A DNA stretch of 64,000 bases from Sporosarcina sp. FSL W7-1349 (GCF_038003045.1 NZ_JBBOOK010000001.1:2046001-2110000); one strand, 5' to 3'. Counted from the stretch's first letter, positions 44,155-53,905 are shown. Notes: a model not told the origin generated them from the sequence alone. A program made the numbers and translations.

Positions 44155-44186
44155 AACTGAATCCCTCCATCATTTGAATTACATTC

Positions 44187-44215
44187 ATTGTATTTTGCTA
44201 GAATAGGTTTGAAAA
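44187..44215 (-). promoter_or_regulatory. Promoter of the PuuE-like/ABC/SDR operon
   Basis: Minus strand: TTTTCA (44210-44215), 17-bp spacer, TACAAT (44187-44192), 32 nt before the ATG at 44154. The -35 is poor (4 of 6), as expected where an activator is needed. Confidence 0.55.
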
Positions 44216-44219
44216 TTCT

Positions 44220-44245
44220 ACTTTTTTGAGGAAGTGGACTTTTTT
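44220..44245 (-). promoter_or_regulatory. Direct repeats just upstream of the -35, candidate YesN activator site
   Basis: AAAAAAGT occurs at 44220-44227 and 44238-44245 on the minus strand, 18 bp apart, starting 5 bp upstream of the -35. AraC-type proteins bind direct repeats in this position. Simple A-rich sequence, so it may be chance. Confidence 0.4.
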
Positions 44246-44273
44246 AAGTTTTCTGTCTCCACGACAAAATAAA

Positions 44274-44305
44274 AATCAAGAATGTTAACGACAACATTCT
44301 TGATT
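44274..44305 (-). terminator. Terminator of the yesM/yesN operon
   Basis: Perfect 13-bp stem AATCAAGAATGTT / AACATTCTTGATT (44274-44286 with 44293-44305), 6-nt loop, then TTTATTTTG on the minus strand. 17 nt after the stop at 44322. It separates the two-component genes from the operon they are thought to control. Confidence 0.88.
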
Positions 44306-44321
44306 ACGCTGTTCTTACTAA

Positions 44322-45758
44322 TTATCTTTTAGGGATGATCCGTTCGCTTTGTGATTCTCTGAAGCGCTTCGGAGTCAGTCCCGTCTGTTTTTTAAAAACT
44401 CGATTAAAATATTTAGAATCATTAAAGCCCACCTTTTCACTAATAATGTAAATCGGCAGATGGGTGTGAGCCAATTCTTCCTGCGCTGTATATACTCGTT
44501 TCTCAGTCACATACGATGAAAAATTGACCTTTAACTCTTCTTTAAATATATGGCTTAAGTACGAAGGTGAGACATTTAACTGTTCAGCCACAAGTGAAAG
44601 CGAAAGGGATGGGTTCTTATAATGGCCATCAATATATTCTTTGGCAAGCTGACCGATTTTAGACGGCGACTGATCCCACTCGTTCACGATCTGCTCTATA
44701 ATTGGATAGAGAATATGCACGGTGATGTCTTGTACGTCCTCTTGCGAATGAGCTAATTTGAACTTCTGCAAAAAACGGTAATCCTCCAATGATGTTTGGG
44801 CCTTATCTAGATAACGCTCTAGAAAAGCATACAGTTGGAACTGGAGAATGAGTTTTTCTTCTAGAGAGATACAATGCTCTAGTAGTCCTTGGACTAATTG
44901 ATGCGCCGCGTTTTGATCCCCTTGCTGCAATGTTGCTAATAACTCTTTCTCTTGATCGCTCACAAAATAATATTTCTTCAAAGACCGCATTTTCGCATTT
45001 GGGCCATTTCTAAGATTTTGCTGAAGTGAGAGCTGTGCTTCTTGATACGCTACTTTCATTTCTCGTATGTTATGCAAATCACTCCATCCGATAGGTTGAA
45101 AATCAGAAAGAATTGTATTCAACATCATATCGGAGGCTTTGTCGTCAGCATAACAAAGCGTATATACAATAGACTGGCCAATTTGGAATGAAAAGCAATC
45201 GCGAATCGTTTCGTCAGCATCGAACCTTTCAGTCGGAATCGGTTGAGTTGTAAGGAGAAAACGGAAATATGGGTAAGGTAAATCAAAGTCCGGCTCAACA
45301 GTGTCGGAAGGGTTCAACAACTGCTCATACAAAAATTGTGCCATTTGCATGCGGCAATTATCTAAGACGGCTGCTCTTTCCTGCTGAATGACAGTAACTA
45401 ATTTTGTAACGGTTTCAATTAATTCTTCTGGATCAATCGGCTTTAAAATATAATCGACGACCCCGTATTTAATCGCATCTTTCGCATACGCAAAATCATT
45501 ATAGCCCGTGAGGATAATAACTTTTGGAGTATTTCGATCCATTCCTTGTAACCTTTCGATAAATTGCAGACCATCCATGATAGGCATTTTGATATCAGTT
45601 AAAATAATGTCAGGTTGATGCGTCTCCAATAATTCTAGTCCCTCTGCTCCGTTGCTCGCTGAACCCATATGAGCAATCCCAAGCTTCACCCATGGAAGCA
45701 TATGTTCAATTCCTTTGCGAATCCACGGCTCGTCTTCTACTATCATCATCTTGATCAT
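44322..45758 (-). CDS. Response regulator with AraC-type DNA-binding domain (YesN-like)
   Basis: 478 aa. Receiver domain 1-120 with phospho-acceptor Asp55 in ILTDIKMP, acidic pair VEDEP, LTGYND (Thr) and DYILKPID (Lys). A long middle region (about 130-365) is helical and typical of YesN. AraC double helix-turn-helix at about 370-470: LSLVAEQLNVSPSYLSHIFKEE (in part) and LPIYIISEKVGFNDSKYFNRVF. Partner of the sensor kinase 15 bp upstream. Probably activates the neighbouring 37-44 kb operon. Confidence 0.9.
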   Translation of the reverse strand: MIKMMIVEDEPWIRKGIEHMLPWVKLGIAHMGSASNGAEGLELLETHQPDIILTDIKMPIMDGLQFIERLQGMDRNTPKVIILTGYNDFAYAKDAIKYGVVDYILKPIDPEELIETVTKLVTVIQQERAAVLDNCRMQMAQFLYEQLLNPSDTVEPDFDLPYPYFRFLLTTQPIPTERFDADETIRDCFSFQIGQSIVYTLCYADDKASDMMLNTILSDFQPIGWSDLHNIREMKVAYQEAQLSLQQNLRNGPNAKMRSLKKYYFVSDQEKELLATLQQGDQNAAHQLVQGLLEHCISLEEKLILQFQLYAFLERYLDKAQTSLEDYRFLQKFKLAHSQEDVQDITVHILYPIIEQIVNEWDQSPSKIGQLAKEYIDGHYKNPSLSLSLVAEQLNVSPSYLSHIFKEELKVNFSSYVTEKRVYTAQEELAHTHLPIYIISEKVGFNDSKYFNRVFKKQTGLTPKRFRESQSERIIPKR

Positions 45759-45773
45759 AGTTCACCACTTCTT

Positions 45774-47174
45774 TCAAGAATTCTGTATGAATGGCATTGT
45801 GATCCTGATTGCAGTTCCCGGAAGCTCTATCTCTTCAACAAATACTCCATATTCATTTCCAAACGCAAGCTTAATACGGTTATTGACATTAAGAATTCCA
45901 ACACTCGTTCCCTCTCCAGCCGATCCATTGTTTGGCAGAGAGGCAGCTTTTTCTTGAAGAGACCAGTTTAATCGGTTTCTATCGTCTTCTGCAATCCCGC
46001 TTCCATTATCATACACGCGCAAAACGATATGTTCGTCCTCCCGATAGGCTTGTATGTGGATAATGCCGCCACCAGTCACATCTTTGAAAGCGTGTTCAAA
46101 ACAATTTTCTATGATTGGCTGAAGTACAAACTTGATGACTCTACAATCGAGCACTTCTTCTGACACATCAATTTCTTTTTCAATCAATTCATCAAATCGA
46201 ATCAGTTGCACTGTCAAATAATTCTCCACATGCTCAATTTCCTCGCGTAACATGACATAATTCCCATCACTTACGGTGTTGTAACGAAACATTTTGGATA
46301 AAGATCGACTGATTTCAGAAATTAGCGGAACCCGATGAATGATTGCGATCGAGTTGATGGTTTCCAAGGCATTATGTAAAAAATGAGGATTGATTTGCGC
46401 TTGCAAAGCCAGCAGCTTTGCTTCATTAAAATTGACTCGGTTTTCATATGCCATTTTGGAATACCGCTTCACCATTTTATTGAAACTTAACTCAATCTCC
46501 CATAATTCGTCCTTGAAAAATACTTTTCGTTCTTCTCCCAGTATCAAGTCTTGTTCTTCCATTTCTTTTAACCTTTTTTTCAAGTCATTCGTAGAACGAT
46601 AGAGTCGACTTGACACATAATACACCAACAACAATAAAAAAATCGTACTCGTTATTGCGATAGTTGTCATGAAAGTTTTAATGTAAGAAATGTTTCGATA
46701 GACTTCTTCCGTGGGTGTTAAGACAATCAAATACCACTCGGTAATGGGGTGGAAGGAAAAACTGAGGAGTCGTTCTACATTTAAATAATCGACTATGTAA
46801 TAACCGTCCTGCTGTTCATCATCAAAAATTGGGTAGTTTTGAACCTTGGTGACTAGATGCGGATTGGTAGCAAATACAGCGTTCTGCTTCTCATCTAGGA
46901 TGACCACTTCGCTATGTTCTCCGAATATCGAACTGGCCAAGCCATAGTAAATCATCTTTTCTCGATCCTCCACATCAGTGACGGAAGCATCGGAGTCTCG
47001 TAAGAGGTATAGAAAATTATTCGTTTGACGCAATATCTCTTGATTTTTTTCCACAATATCCTGTTGTAGATGATGATTTAATACTTTATACGTAATCGCA
47101 CTGATCAAAACAATTGGAATCACTGTTAAAACAACATAGAACAAGATGTATTTATATTTTTTGGATAGATACAT
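45774..47174 (-). CDS. Sensor histidine kinase (YesM-like)
   Basis: 466 aa. Span 1 at about 8-30 (ILFYVVLTVIPIVLISAI), extracellular sensor of about 130 residues, span 2 at about 160-185, HAMP region, His_kinase domain with NPHFLHNALETINSIAI (His near 262), then HATPase with QPIIENCFEHAF (N box) and VYDNGSGIAEDD. The family senses sugars, oligosaccharides or related solutes outside the cell. Co-transcribed with the response regulator. Confidence 0.9.
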   Translation of the reverse strand: MYLSKKYKYILFYVVLTVIPIVLISAITYKVLNHHLQQDIVEKNQEILRQTNNFLYLLRDSDASVTDVEDREKMIYYGLASSIFGEHSEVVILDEKQNAVFATNPHLVTKVQNYPIFDDEQQDGYYIVDYLNVERLLSFSFHPITEWYLIVLTPTEEVYRNISYIKTFMTTIAITSTIFLLLLVYYVSSRLYRSTNDLKKRLKEMEEQDLILGEERKVFFKDELWEIELSFNKMVKRYSKMAYENRVNFNEAKLLALQAQINPHFLHNALETINSIAIIHRVPLISEISRSLSKMFRYNTVSDGNYVMLREEIEHVENYLTVQLIRFDELIEKEIDVSEEVLDCRVIKFVLQPIIENCFEHAFKDVTGGGIIHIQAYREDEHIVLRVYDNGSGIAEDDRNRLNWSLQEKAASLPNNGSAGEGTSVGILNVNNRIKLAFGNEYGVFVEEIELPGTAIRITMPFIQNS

Positions 47175-47215
47175 GACACACCAGCCATATTTTCTAATAT
47201 AGTTTTTTCTCTGAG

Positions 47216-47227
47216 TAGTAATTACTA
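47216..47227. promoter_or_regulatory. Perfect 12-bp palindrome at the yesM transcription start
   Basis: TAGTAATTACTA. It abuts the -10 (47227-47232) on its downstream side, so it covers the predicted start point. A repressor bound there would block initiation. Confidence 0.5.
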
Positions 47228-47255
47228 TTGTAGGCTATCTCGCTTTAATATTCAA
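47227..47255 (-). promoter_or_regulatory. Promoter of the yesM/yesN operon
   Basis: Minus strand TTGAAT (47250-47255), 17-bp spacer, TACAAT (47227-47232). About 53 nt before the ATG at 47174. Confidence 0.65.
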
Positions 47256-47270
47256 TGTATACTGAATATT
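47247..47270. promoter_or_regulatory. Inverted repeat overlapping the -35 of the yesM promoter
   Basis: AATATTCA (47247-47254) and TGAATATT (47263-47270) around an 8-nt centre GTATACAT (minus strand). It overlaps the -35, a usual operator position. Confidence 0.5.
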
Positions 47271-47410
47271 GAGGAGACATCACTAATTTTCTGTACTTAG
47301 GCTAAATAAGTATAGGCATAAAGATTGAGTAACTGGGATTGCTCGTTTCAGATGATGCCTGCTGGTTGCAATAAGTCACCGTGACGGCTCGATAGTCTCA
47401 AATACAAAAT

Positions 47411-47443
47411 GCACCTCACACAGGGACTAATTGTGTGAGGTGC
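47411..47443 (-). terminator. Terminator of the SLH protein gene
   Basis: Perfect 12-bp stem GCACCTCACACA / TGTGTGAGGTGC with a 9-nt loop, followed by ATTTTG. 34 nt after the stop at 47477. Confidence 0.85.
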
Positions 47444-47476
47444 TTTCTTGATTATTTGTAAGTACATTTAACCTAA

Positions 47477-50437
47477 TTACTTCACTACAATCTCCCGATT
47501 GAACAACGCATAATTCCCTTGCATGTCCTGCACTGGAGATACAGTATCTTGGACCAGCCTGACCTTTAAGCCATACACGTAATTGGAATGCAGATTCACA
47601 TTGACATAATTGCTCAAATCACGGTTATAGGAAGAGGAATCCACCAATTCCAGCGTCAAATCCCCATTATCATATCGACCATTTCCGTTCGTGTCCAGAT
47701 AAATTACGTCATTTGTTCTTCCATTCAGCCAAACATTGTCTGCCACGGAAGCTCGGATATTTGCCACAAAAGCGTTCGCTTCTGTGTTGGAGGAGGCAAC
47801 CGCGACGGAACTTGTGTGTACCACTTGCCCATTCAACGTAATTTCAAAATCATACGGATCCAATGGCTGGACCGCTTTATTGAAACCGAGCAGAAGTGAA
47901 GTGCCATTCGATGCGATGGCAGCATGGTTGAGTTCCGGTTGGATTCCGCTGACAAATGTCACATCGCCGTACCCCGGTGACGCAATGGTGTTTCCGGCAT
48001 TATCGCGAATATTATTGACTGTCATCGTCGCCGTTTTAGTTGTCGGAATTCCCGCGGATGGCACATGGACCGTGACGACAACCGATGTAGCCCGGTCGGC
48101 GGATCCTGTGATGGCGGTGGTGACATAGGAACCGTTCGGTAATGCTTTGCCATCCCATGTATAATTATTGATGTCCTGAACCGTCGCCAAATTCACTCCA
48201 CTGTCGGCGTCGATGGCCGTATAAGTTGCCGTTTGTTCGGCACCCGGAGCGTTTCCAGGTCTTGCCGAAACATTGGTGACCGGACTCACGACTGGCCGGG
48301 TATTATCATAAGTGGCTGTATTTTCCACCAAGAATGTCTGGGCCGCAATTGCGTTGGAATTCGGGATGCTCGCTTTATCAACGACCGTATTCGCCGGAAG
48401 CCGTAATTGATACGTACCATTTGGCAAGGAATGATGGATGGTCAAGGTACGGTTGGCAATGACCGCATTTTGCGAGCGGTTATAGTTCAGGGTGATCGGT
48501 GTAGCGACTCCAGTCCTCTGATCAATAACTGTCACGGCATTGTTTCCACCGGCCGCAATATCTTTCGTAAAGTTTGCGATAATCTTGCCGTCTTTATATT
48601 CAACCATAGTGAATGCAGGTGGCATTGTATCCTTTTCAAGCGTTACGTTCGTTGAATACAAGGCTGCACTATTTCCGACTGTATCCTTAACGTCCGCATC
48701 AACAAATAGAATGGCATGATACGAACTGCCGTAAGTTAGAACGGGACCTGTCAACACAACGGTTTTAGCATCCTTTCCGGCTGTAGCGACCAGATTCGTC
48801 ACCGTTCCATTCGAATGGACGAGACGGGCTTTCCCTTGGAATGAAGCGATGTTCATCGCTTTATCGTATATCAGCTCCAACTGATTTTCCCCGACCACCT
48901 TTAGGTCGGTTACAGTCGGCGCCACGGTATCCGTTTCAATCGTCACGGAAGTTTCCACCGGATTCGGGGAGACGAAGTTCTGATTATAGTCTTTGACATT
49001 CAACAACTTGATCTTGGCCGTCGTGCCTGCCGGAACCGCTTTCCCCGACGTAACCTGTAAAAGATTCGGATTTTGAGGATCATTGGCCACCGTCGCAGCG
49101 GTATCATTGACATGCGCAATTACACCAGATGCACTGACCGGCTCATCAAATAAGATTGCAAACGAATTTGTCGAGGTTTTCGCTGTAGCGGATCCGGAAA
49201 CGAGTTTAGGAGCCACATCATCTTTTGCTTTAACAATCGTCGTGTATTCTTCGAACTTCCCGCCAGATACGGCTTGTACTGCGTCTGTCGATTTGAAAGC
49301 ATATTCGCCATCAAAAATCCAATTTGCTGTGATGGTCAATGTCTTGCCATCTTCCGATAGGGAACCAGTAAGCTGTCCAGGGTTCACTGTCGCACCGGTC
49401 ACCATAGTGAATACAAGATTTCGAACCGTATTGGAGGAATCCAAAACCGTTGATTTCACGACAGGTGTGGAAAACTTCACTTCCACTTGCTTAGCGTTAA
49501 TAGCTTTGACATCCGTTACGAAACGATCATCTGTGCTAAATTCAAATGTGATCGAAAGCGTTTTTTCAATTTTTGCTTCCCCTTTTGTCAAGGTCACCAA
49601 ATAAGTGCCCGCAGTTTTCCCTTCCGATACTTCAGCAGCAACCCCTTTTTCGGTAATCAAGGAAGAAGCATATTGTCGAACAGCCGCCAATTTGGTTTCA
49701 TCCGTAGCGAAAGATCCCTTTGAAACATTTACGGAACCGTCCTTCAATTGTCCGGCTGCCGCTTCGACCGCGACTTGATCTTCATCCACTTTCGGTGTCA
49801 AGAACGCTTCACTACGGAAGACAAAAGAAGCCATCTGTCCGCGTGTGACAAGCGCATTCGGCGAGAATGTCGTCGGTGTCGTCCCCGTTGTGATTTCATT
49901 AGCATACAGCGCCCGGACAAATTCCATATGCCATTGCTTATTATTGATATCTTTAAATGGAAGAGAAGTCGTTTTTGGATCGTCCAATTCAAATCCAAGC
50001 ACAATGATCTTCGCCATTTGCGCACGCGTTAGACTAGCAGCCGGGCGGAATGTATTGTCCTCATATCCCGAAATGATGCCCGCTTCCACAAGTGCGGCAA
50101 TATAGCCGTAGTAAGGGCTCGTTTTCCGAACATCGGTGAACCCAGGATCCTTGACATTCACCGTATCCAACTCCAACACTAACGCCAACAATTTGGCAGC
50201 ATCCTGACGGGTGATGTTCTGGCCTGGCTTGAACGTCCCATCCGGATATCCGCTCATCATCTCAGCCGCTGTGTATTTCATCACCGCTTCATAAAAATGG
50301 TGACTTGGAATGTCCCGCACATCGGTAAATGTCGGACTTTCCGCCTTCGTATGTACAGGTGCAACCGTAACGACCGCAGCGGCCGCAGTTGCCAACGTCG
50401 CCTTGAACACTTTTGGATAGCTTCCTTTTCTCATCAT
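47477..50437 (-). CDS. Large S-layer homology (SLH) domain cell-surface protein
   Basis: 986 aa from ATG at 50435-50437 with AGGGGG upstream; a longer frame to 50497 lacks a ribosome site. Signal peptide ends near AEA/SPTF. Three SLH domains (about 35-215): FTDVRDIPSHHFYEAV, GYPDGTFKPGQNITRQDAAKL (in part), ISGYEDNTFRPAASLTRAQM, EITTGTTPTTFSPNALVTRGQM. They anchor the protein to pyruvylated wall polymer. The remaining 770 residues are repeated beta-rich Ig-like modules of about 90-100 residues with conserved VTxITF-like edges (for example FTDVKAINAKQVEVKFSTPV; PTVTDLKVVGENQLELIYDKAM). No enzyme motif seen. A likely S-layer or surface adhesin component. Confidence 0.88.
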   Translation of the reverse strand: MMRKGSYPKVFKATLATAAAAVVTVAPVHTKAESPTFTDVRDIPSHHFYEAVMKYTAAEMMSGYPDGTFKPGQNITRQDAAKLLALVLELDTVNVKDPGFTDVRKTSPYYGYIAALVEAGIISGYEDNTFRPAASLTRAQMAKIIVLGFELDDPKTTSLPFKDINNKQWHMEFVRALYANEITTGTTPTTFSPNALVTRGQMASFVFRSEAFLTPKVDEDQVAVEAAAGQLKDGSVNVSKGSFATDETKLAAVRQYASSLITEKGVAAEVSEGKTAGTYLVTLTKGEAKIEKTLSITFEFSTDDRFVTDVKAINAKQVEVKFSTPVVKSTVLDSSNTVRNLVFTMVTGATVNPGQLTGSLSEDGKTLTITANWIFDGEYAFKSTDAVQAVSGGKFEEYTTIVKAKDDVAPKLVSGSATAKTSTNSFAILFDEPVSASGVIAHVNDTAATVANDPQNPNLLQVTSGKAVPAGTTAKIKLLNVKDYNQNFVSPNPVETSVTIETDTVAPTVTDLKVVGENQLELIYDKAMNIASFQGKARLVHSNGTVTNLVATAGKDAKTVVLTGPVLTYGSSYHAILFVDADVKDTVGNSAALYSTNVTLEKDTMPPAFTMVEYKDGKIIANFTKDIAAGGNNAVTVIDQRTGVATPITLNYNRSQNAVIANRTLTIHHSLPNGTYQLRLPANTVVDKASIPNSNAIAAQTFLVENTATYDNTRPVVSPVTNVSARPGNAPGAEQTATYTAIDADSGVNLATVQDINNYTWDGKALPNGSYVTTAITGSADRATSVVVTVHVPSAGIPTTKTATMTVNNIRDNAGNTIASPGYGDVTFVSGIQPELNHAAIASNGTSLLLGFNKAVQPLDPYDFEITLNGQVVHTSSVAVASSNTEANAFVANIRASVADNVWLNGRTNDVIYLDTNGNGRYDNGDLTLELVDSSSYNRDLSNYVNVNLHSNYVYGLKVRLVQDTVSPVQDMQGNYALFNREIVVK

Positions 50438-50639
50438 TATGACCCCCTGTAGTTTCATAATCGTACTTCCATTAATACCCCACTCAAATGCGTCCACCTA
50501 TTCTTCTATCCCTCATGGACTGCGGGACTGACTCTATTAATAGAATACTATAAATGTAGATGGATTGGAATTTTTGGGTAATGTCTAACGTACCCGACGC
50601 ACTTCCCTGGTCCCAAGATAAAATATAGAGCAGAAAAAA

Positions 50640-50667
50640 GCCTATGATTGCTTCCTCAATCATAGGC
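50640..50667 (-). terminator. Terminator of the GntR/creatininase/TRAP/nitrilase operon
   Basis: Perfect 11-bp stem GCCTATGATTG / CAATCATAGGC with a 6-nt loop, then TTTTTTC. 24 nt after the stop at 50691. Confidence 0.9.
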
Positions 50668-50690
50668 CTCTATACAAATTCTTCGGTATG

Positions 50691-51491
50691 TTAATACACA
50701 GCAGGTTTTCGGTTTTTCAAACAAGGTAATTGCTGTCTTAGTCTCTTGATATAGTCTTGTTGCACTTCCGCAACGATAAACCCTTCCATATCAGATGCCC
50801 GTGCAATCACCATCCCCCACGGATCGATAATCATGGAACTACCAAACGTAGGATTTCCTTCATACGATCCGATTTGTCCAGGAGCTATGACATAGCACTG
50901 ATTTTCAATAGCTCTTGCCTTTAAAAGCGTTTCCCAATGGTGAATTCCCGTGCTTTGATTAAATGCGGCCGGAATCGTTATAATTTCCGCCCCTTGGAGC
51001 ATTAACTTTCTGTAAAGTTCAGGGAACCGGACATCATAGCAAATACTTAAACCAATGTTACCAATAGGAGTTTCTGCCATGACAACTTCTTCGCCGCCTT
51101 GGATTAAGTCAGACTCCTTATAAGTAGCCACGCCTTCCACGTCAATATCAAATAGGTGGATTTTACGATACTTTGCAACAATTTCCCCTTGATCATTGAT
51201 CAGGACACTAGTATTATAGGCCTTTTCAGAATCCAAGTATTCCAACATACTTCCACAATGGATGAACACCTGGAGTTCCTTTGCTTTCTCCATCAACAAC
51301 TGAGTGGACGGGCCAGGAATAGGCTCCGCAGCTGCAAGCGCTTCCCTTTTACTGCTAATATAATTGGCATACTCAGGTAAAACGATAAGTTTAGCCCCAG
51401 CTTCTGCCGCTTGTTCAATGTAATGAATTGCTTTCTCTAAGTTTTCTTGTTTATTTTGATTCGAATTTAATTGAATGGCTGACACTAACAT
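50691..51491 (-). CDS. Carbon-nitrogen hydrolase (Nit1/Nit2-like amidase)
   Basis: 266 aa. Triad: Glu in LIVLPEYANYI (about 40), Lys in KYRKIHLFDID (about 110), Cys in LSICYDVRFPEL (about 144). The full RFPEL form and the downstream IPAAFNQSTG and HWETLLKARAIENQCYV are typical of omega-amidase / deaminated-glutathione amidase-like proteins. Last gene of the TRAP operon, 22 bp after the binding-protein gene. Probably hydrolyses an amide made from or similar to the imported compound. Confidence 0.85.
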   Translation of the reverse strand: MLVSAIQLNSNQNKQENLEKAIHYIEQAAEAGAKLIVLPEYANYISSKREALAAAEPIPGPSTQLLMEKAKELQVFIHCGSMLEYLDSEKAYNTSVLINDQGEIVAKYRKIHLFDIDVEGVATYKESDLIQGGEEVVMAETPIGNIGLSICYDVRFPELYRKLMLQGAEIITIPAAFNQSTGIHHWETLLKARAIENQCYVIAPGQIGSYEGNPTFGSSMIIDPWGMVIARASDMEGFIVAEVQQDYIKRLRQQLPCLKNRKPAVY

Positions 51492-51513
51492 GTAAGAAGC
51501 CCCCTATGTCAAT

Positions 51514-52542
51514 TTATTTTGAGTTCCCTAGAGCCTTCATTTCTTCATACAACTCCGCACCGAAAATTTCTGTAGCAAGTTTAGCTGTTGTTTCTTCTGA
51601 TGCTTTTTTAAAACTCTCGATATCAGAATCAACAAACTTCATGCCTGCTTCTTCTAATTTTGTAATATATTCCGCTTCTTGTTCGCTGTAAAGCTTGTCA
51701 ATTTCCTCTGAAACCTCAGCCCATTTTTCTTCTAACAGACTTTTTTCATCTGCAGAAAGTGAGTCGTATCTTTTCTTGTTCATAATCAATGTACGAACAG
51801 GGAAGTTGTGGTACGTTTTATTGATCGTATCTTGTACTTCATAAAAACTGTTATTGTAAATAATTTCATAAGGGTTTTCTTGACCATCTACAACGCCTGT
51901 TTGCAATGATGTAAATAATTCACCAAAGGAAATTGGCGTTGGGTTCGCCCCTAGGTCCTTCCATCCTGTCACCACAGCTGGAGTTTCCGGAACACGAATT
52001 TTCAATCCTTTTAAATCTTCTGGAGTATTTACTTCTACTCCTTTTGTAGTTAACATTCTTGTGGCAAATGGAACAAACCCTATTACTTTAACTCCCGTCT
52101 CTGCTTCAATTAATGCTTTAATCTTTTCAGCCGGCTCGCCTTGAATAACGGCTTTTAAATGATCCGCATCTTCGAATAAATAAGGGATATAAAATGCTCC
52201 CGCAACCTCACTTCCGGGAATGGCGCCTTGCAAAGCAATATCAATACTTCCTTGCTTAACCGAGTCAAAGATCTCTGCATCAGAGCCTAATTGACCCGAA
52301 TGAAAATGCTCAATTGTGATTTTACCATCAGTAGCATTACTGACGTCTTCCGCAAGTTGCATCATCCCAATCGTATAAGGGCTGTTTTGATCGACGACAT
52401 CCGCAGATCTCATTTTAATCGTATCTTTTGACGCTGAACCGCCGGAAGTCGAATTGGAATCAGAACCGGCATTGGATTGAGAACATCCCGCCAACACACC
52501 AATCAAAAGAACAGTCGCAAAAAATTTATGGAAAAGCTTCAT
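51514..52542 (-). CDS. TRAP transporter solute-binding lipoprotein (DctP family)
   Basis: 342 aa from ATG at 52540-52542 with GAGGAG 8 nt upstream (GTG three codons earlier is the alternative). Lipobox LIGVLAGC (Cys20), then Ser/Gly/Asn linker. DctP motifs: ITIEHFHSGQLGSDAEIFDSV, TKGVEVNTPEDLKGLKIRVPE (in part), GANPTPISFGELFTSLQTG and DGQENPYEI. The conserved Arg in KIRVPE binds a carboxylate, so an acidic solute is expected. Works with the DctQ/DctM genes just upstream. Confidence 0.9.
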   Translation of the reverse strand: MKLFHKFFATVLLIGVLAGCSQSNAGSDSNSTSGGSASKDTIKMRSADVVDQNSPYTIGMMQLAEDVSNATDGKITIEHFHSGQLGSDAEIFDSVKQGSIDIALQGAIPGSEVAGAFYIPYLFEDADHLKAVIQGEPAEKIKALIEAETGVKVIGFVPFATRMLTTKGVEVNTPEDLKGLKIRVPETPAVVTGWKDLGANPTPISFGELFTSLQTGVVDGQENPYEIIYNNSFYEVQDTINKTYHNFPVRTLIMNKKRYDSLSADEKSLLEEKWAEVSEEIDKLYSEQEAEYITKLEEAGMKFVDSDIESFKKASEETTAKLATEIFGAELYEEMKALGNSK

Positions 52543-52611
52543 AACGTTCACTCCTCGTAATATGCTGTTAGTTATCTAACTATTGTAGTAAAAGAACATT
52601 GCACTCTTTCT

Positions 52612-53901
52612 TTATTTCATTAAGTAGTTAGGCAAGAACATAGAAATGCCTGGAACAAATGTGACAAGCGCTAATACTATTAAAAGGACCAACATAAATG
52701 GAGTAGATTCTCGAATGACTGATGTTATTGGAACTTTTGCTATCGATGCCGTGATAAATAAATGCAGGCCAACCGGCGGAGTGACGAGACCTATCATCAG
52801 GTTTACAACAATAATCATGGATGCATGGATCGGATCAAGACCTAAATCGGTCAATATCGGTAATAAAACAGGCACTGATAGTAAAATGATCGGAATGGCT
52901 TCCAACACCATGCCTAAAATTAAAAGCATGATATTGACTACAATAAGAACGACGAACATATTGTCGCTTAATGAAAACAGCAGGTTATGAACAGTTTGTC
53001 CTAAATTGTAATACGTAGCAAGCCAACCAAAAAGTACACCTGCTGCTGAAACGACCATGATCACGCCTGCGGAAACAGAAGCTGCGATCAGCGTTTGGTA
53101 AAAACTTTTTAATGTTAAAGTACGGTACACGAATATTGTAATAAACAACGCGTAAAGAACACCTAGTACTGCCGATTCGGTAGGACTCGCAATCCCAAAA
53201 ATAATACTCCCGATTATGATGATCGGTAACAGTAGAGCCAAAATGGCATTTTTGGTGGCAATCCATTTCTCCCGCATCGTCGATTTTCGTTTAATTTCCA
53301 TTCCCGCTTTTTTAGCATGGAAATAAATATAAATCATCAATGCAATACCCATTAATAGGCCTGGTACAATACCAGCGATAAACAGCTTACCAACCGAAAG
53401 CCCAGCGATAGAACCGATTATAATCATTGGTATACTCGGAGGAAATACAGGCCCAATGGTGGAAGCATTAGCTATGATGGCCGCAGCTCGCTCAGGTTTA
53501 TAACCCTCTTTTTCCATTGCTGGGATGAGTATACTTCCAGTCGCAGCACAATCGGCAACCGCTGATCCGGACATTCCTGCCATGACCACATTCAGTCCCA
53601 CTCCTGTTTGGCCTAATCCCCCCGGAACATGTCCCAGAAAAGCTTGTGAAAAATTCACCAATTTATCCGTAATCATTCCTCTATTCATAATCTCTCCAGC
53701 TAAAATAAATAGAGGGATTGCGGTAAAACTAAACTTGTCGATTCCGCTGAAAATGTGCTGGGAAATGGTTTGGATAAACAGAGGGAAGTCACTGAACTGA
53801 CTTAAATAAACGACAATTGCTGCACTGCCTAGCATGACCAGGGAAATATCCATTCCCAAAAGCAATAACACAAAAAGCGAGATAAAAAGAGCAACTAACA
53901 T
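52612..53901 (-). CDS. TRAP transporter large permease (DctM family)
   Basis: 429 aa, about 12 membrane spans. Hallmarks GLNVVMAGMSGSAVADCAATGSI (in part MAGMSGSAVADCAATGSI), PPSIPMIIIGSIAGLSVGKL and LGMVLEAIPIILLSVPVLLP, ending VTPPVGLHLFITASI. Overlap-free, 4 bp after DctQ. Catalyses ion-coupled solute uptake. Confidence 0.93.
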   Translation of the reverse strand: MLVALFISLFVLLLLGMDISLVMLGSAAIVVYLSQFSDFPLFIQTISQHIFSGIDKFSFTAIPLFILAGEIMNRGMITDKLVNFSQAFLGHVPGGLGQTGVGLNVVMAGMSGSAVADCAATGSILIPAMEKEGYKPERAAAIIANASTIGPVFPPSIPMIIIGSIAGLSVGKLFIAGIVPGLLMGIALMIYIYFHAKKAGMEIKRKSTMREKWIATKNAILALLLPIIIIGSIIFGIASPTESAVLGVLYALFITIFVYRTLTLKSFYQTLIAASVSAGVIMVVSAAGVLFGWLATYYNLGQTVHNLLFSLSDNMFVVLIVVNIMLLILGMVLEAIPIILLSVPVLLPILTDLGLDPIHASMIIVVNLMIGLVTPPVGLHLFITASIAKVPITSVIRESTPFMLVLLIVLALVTFVPGISMFLPNYLMK

Positions 53902-53905
53902 TTCA

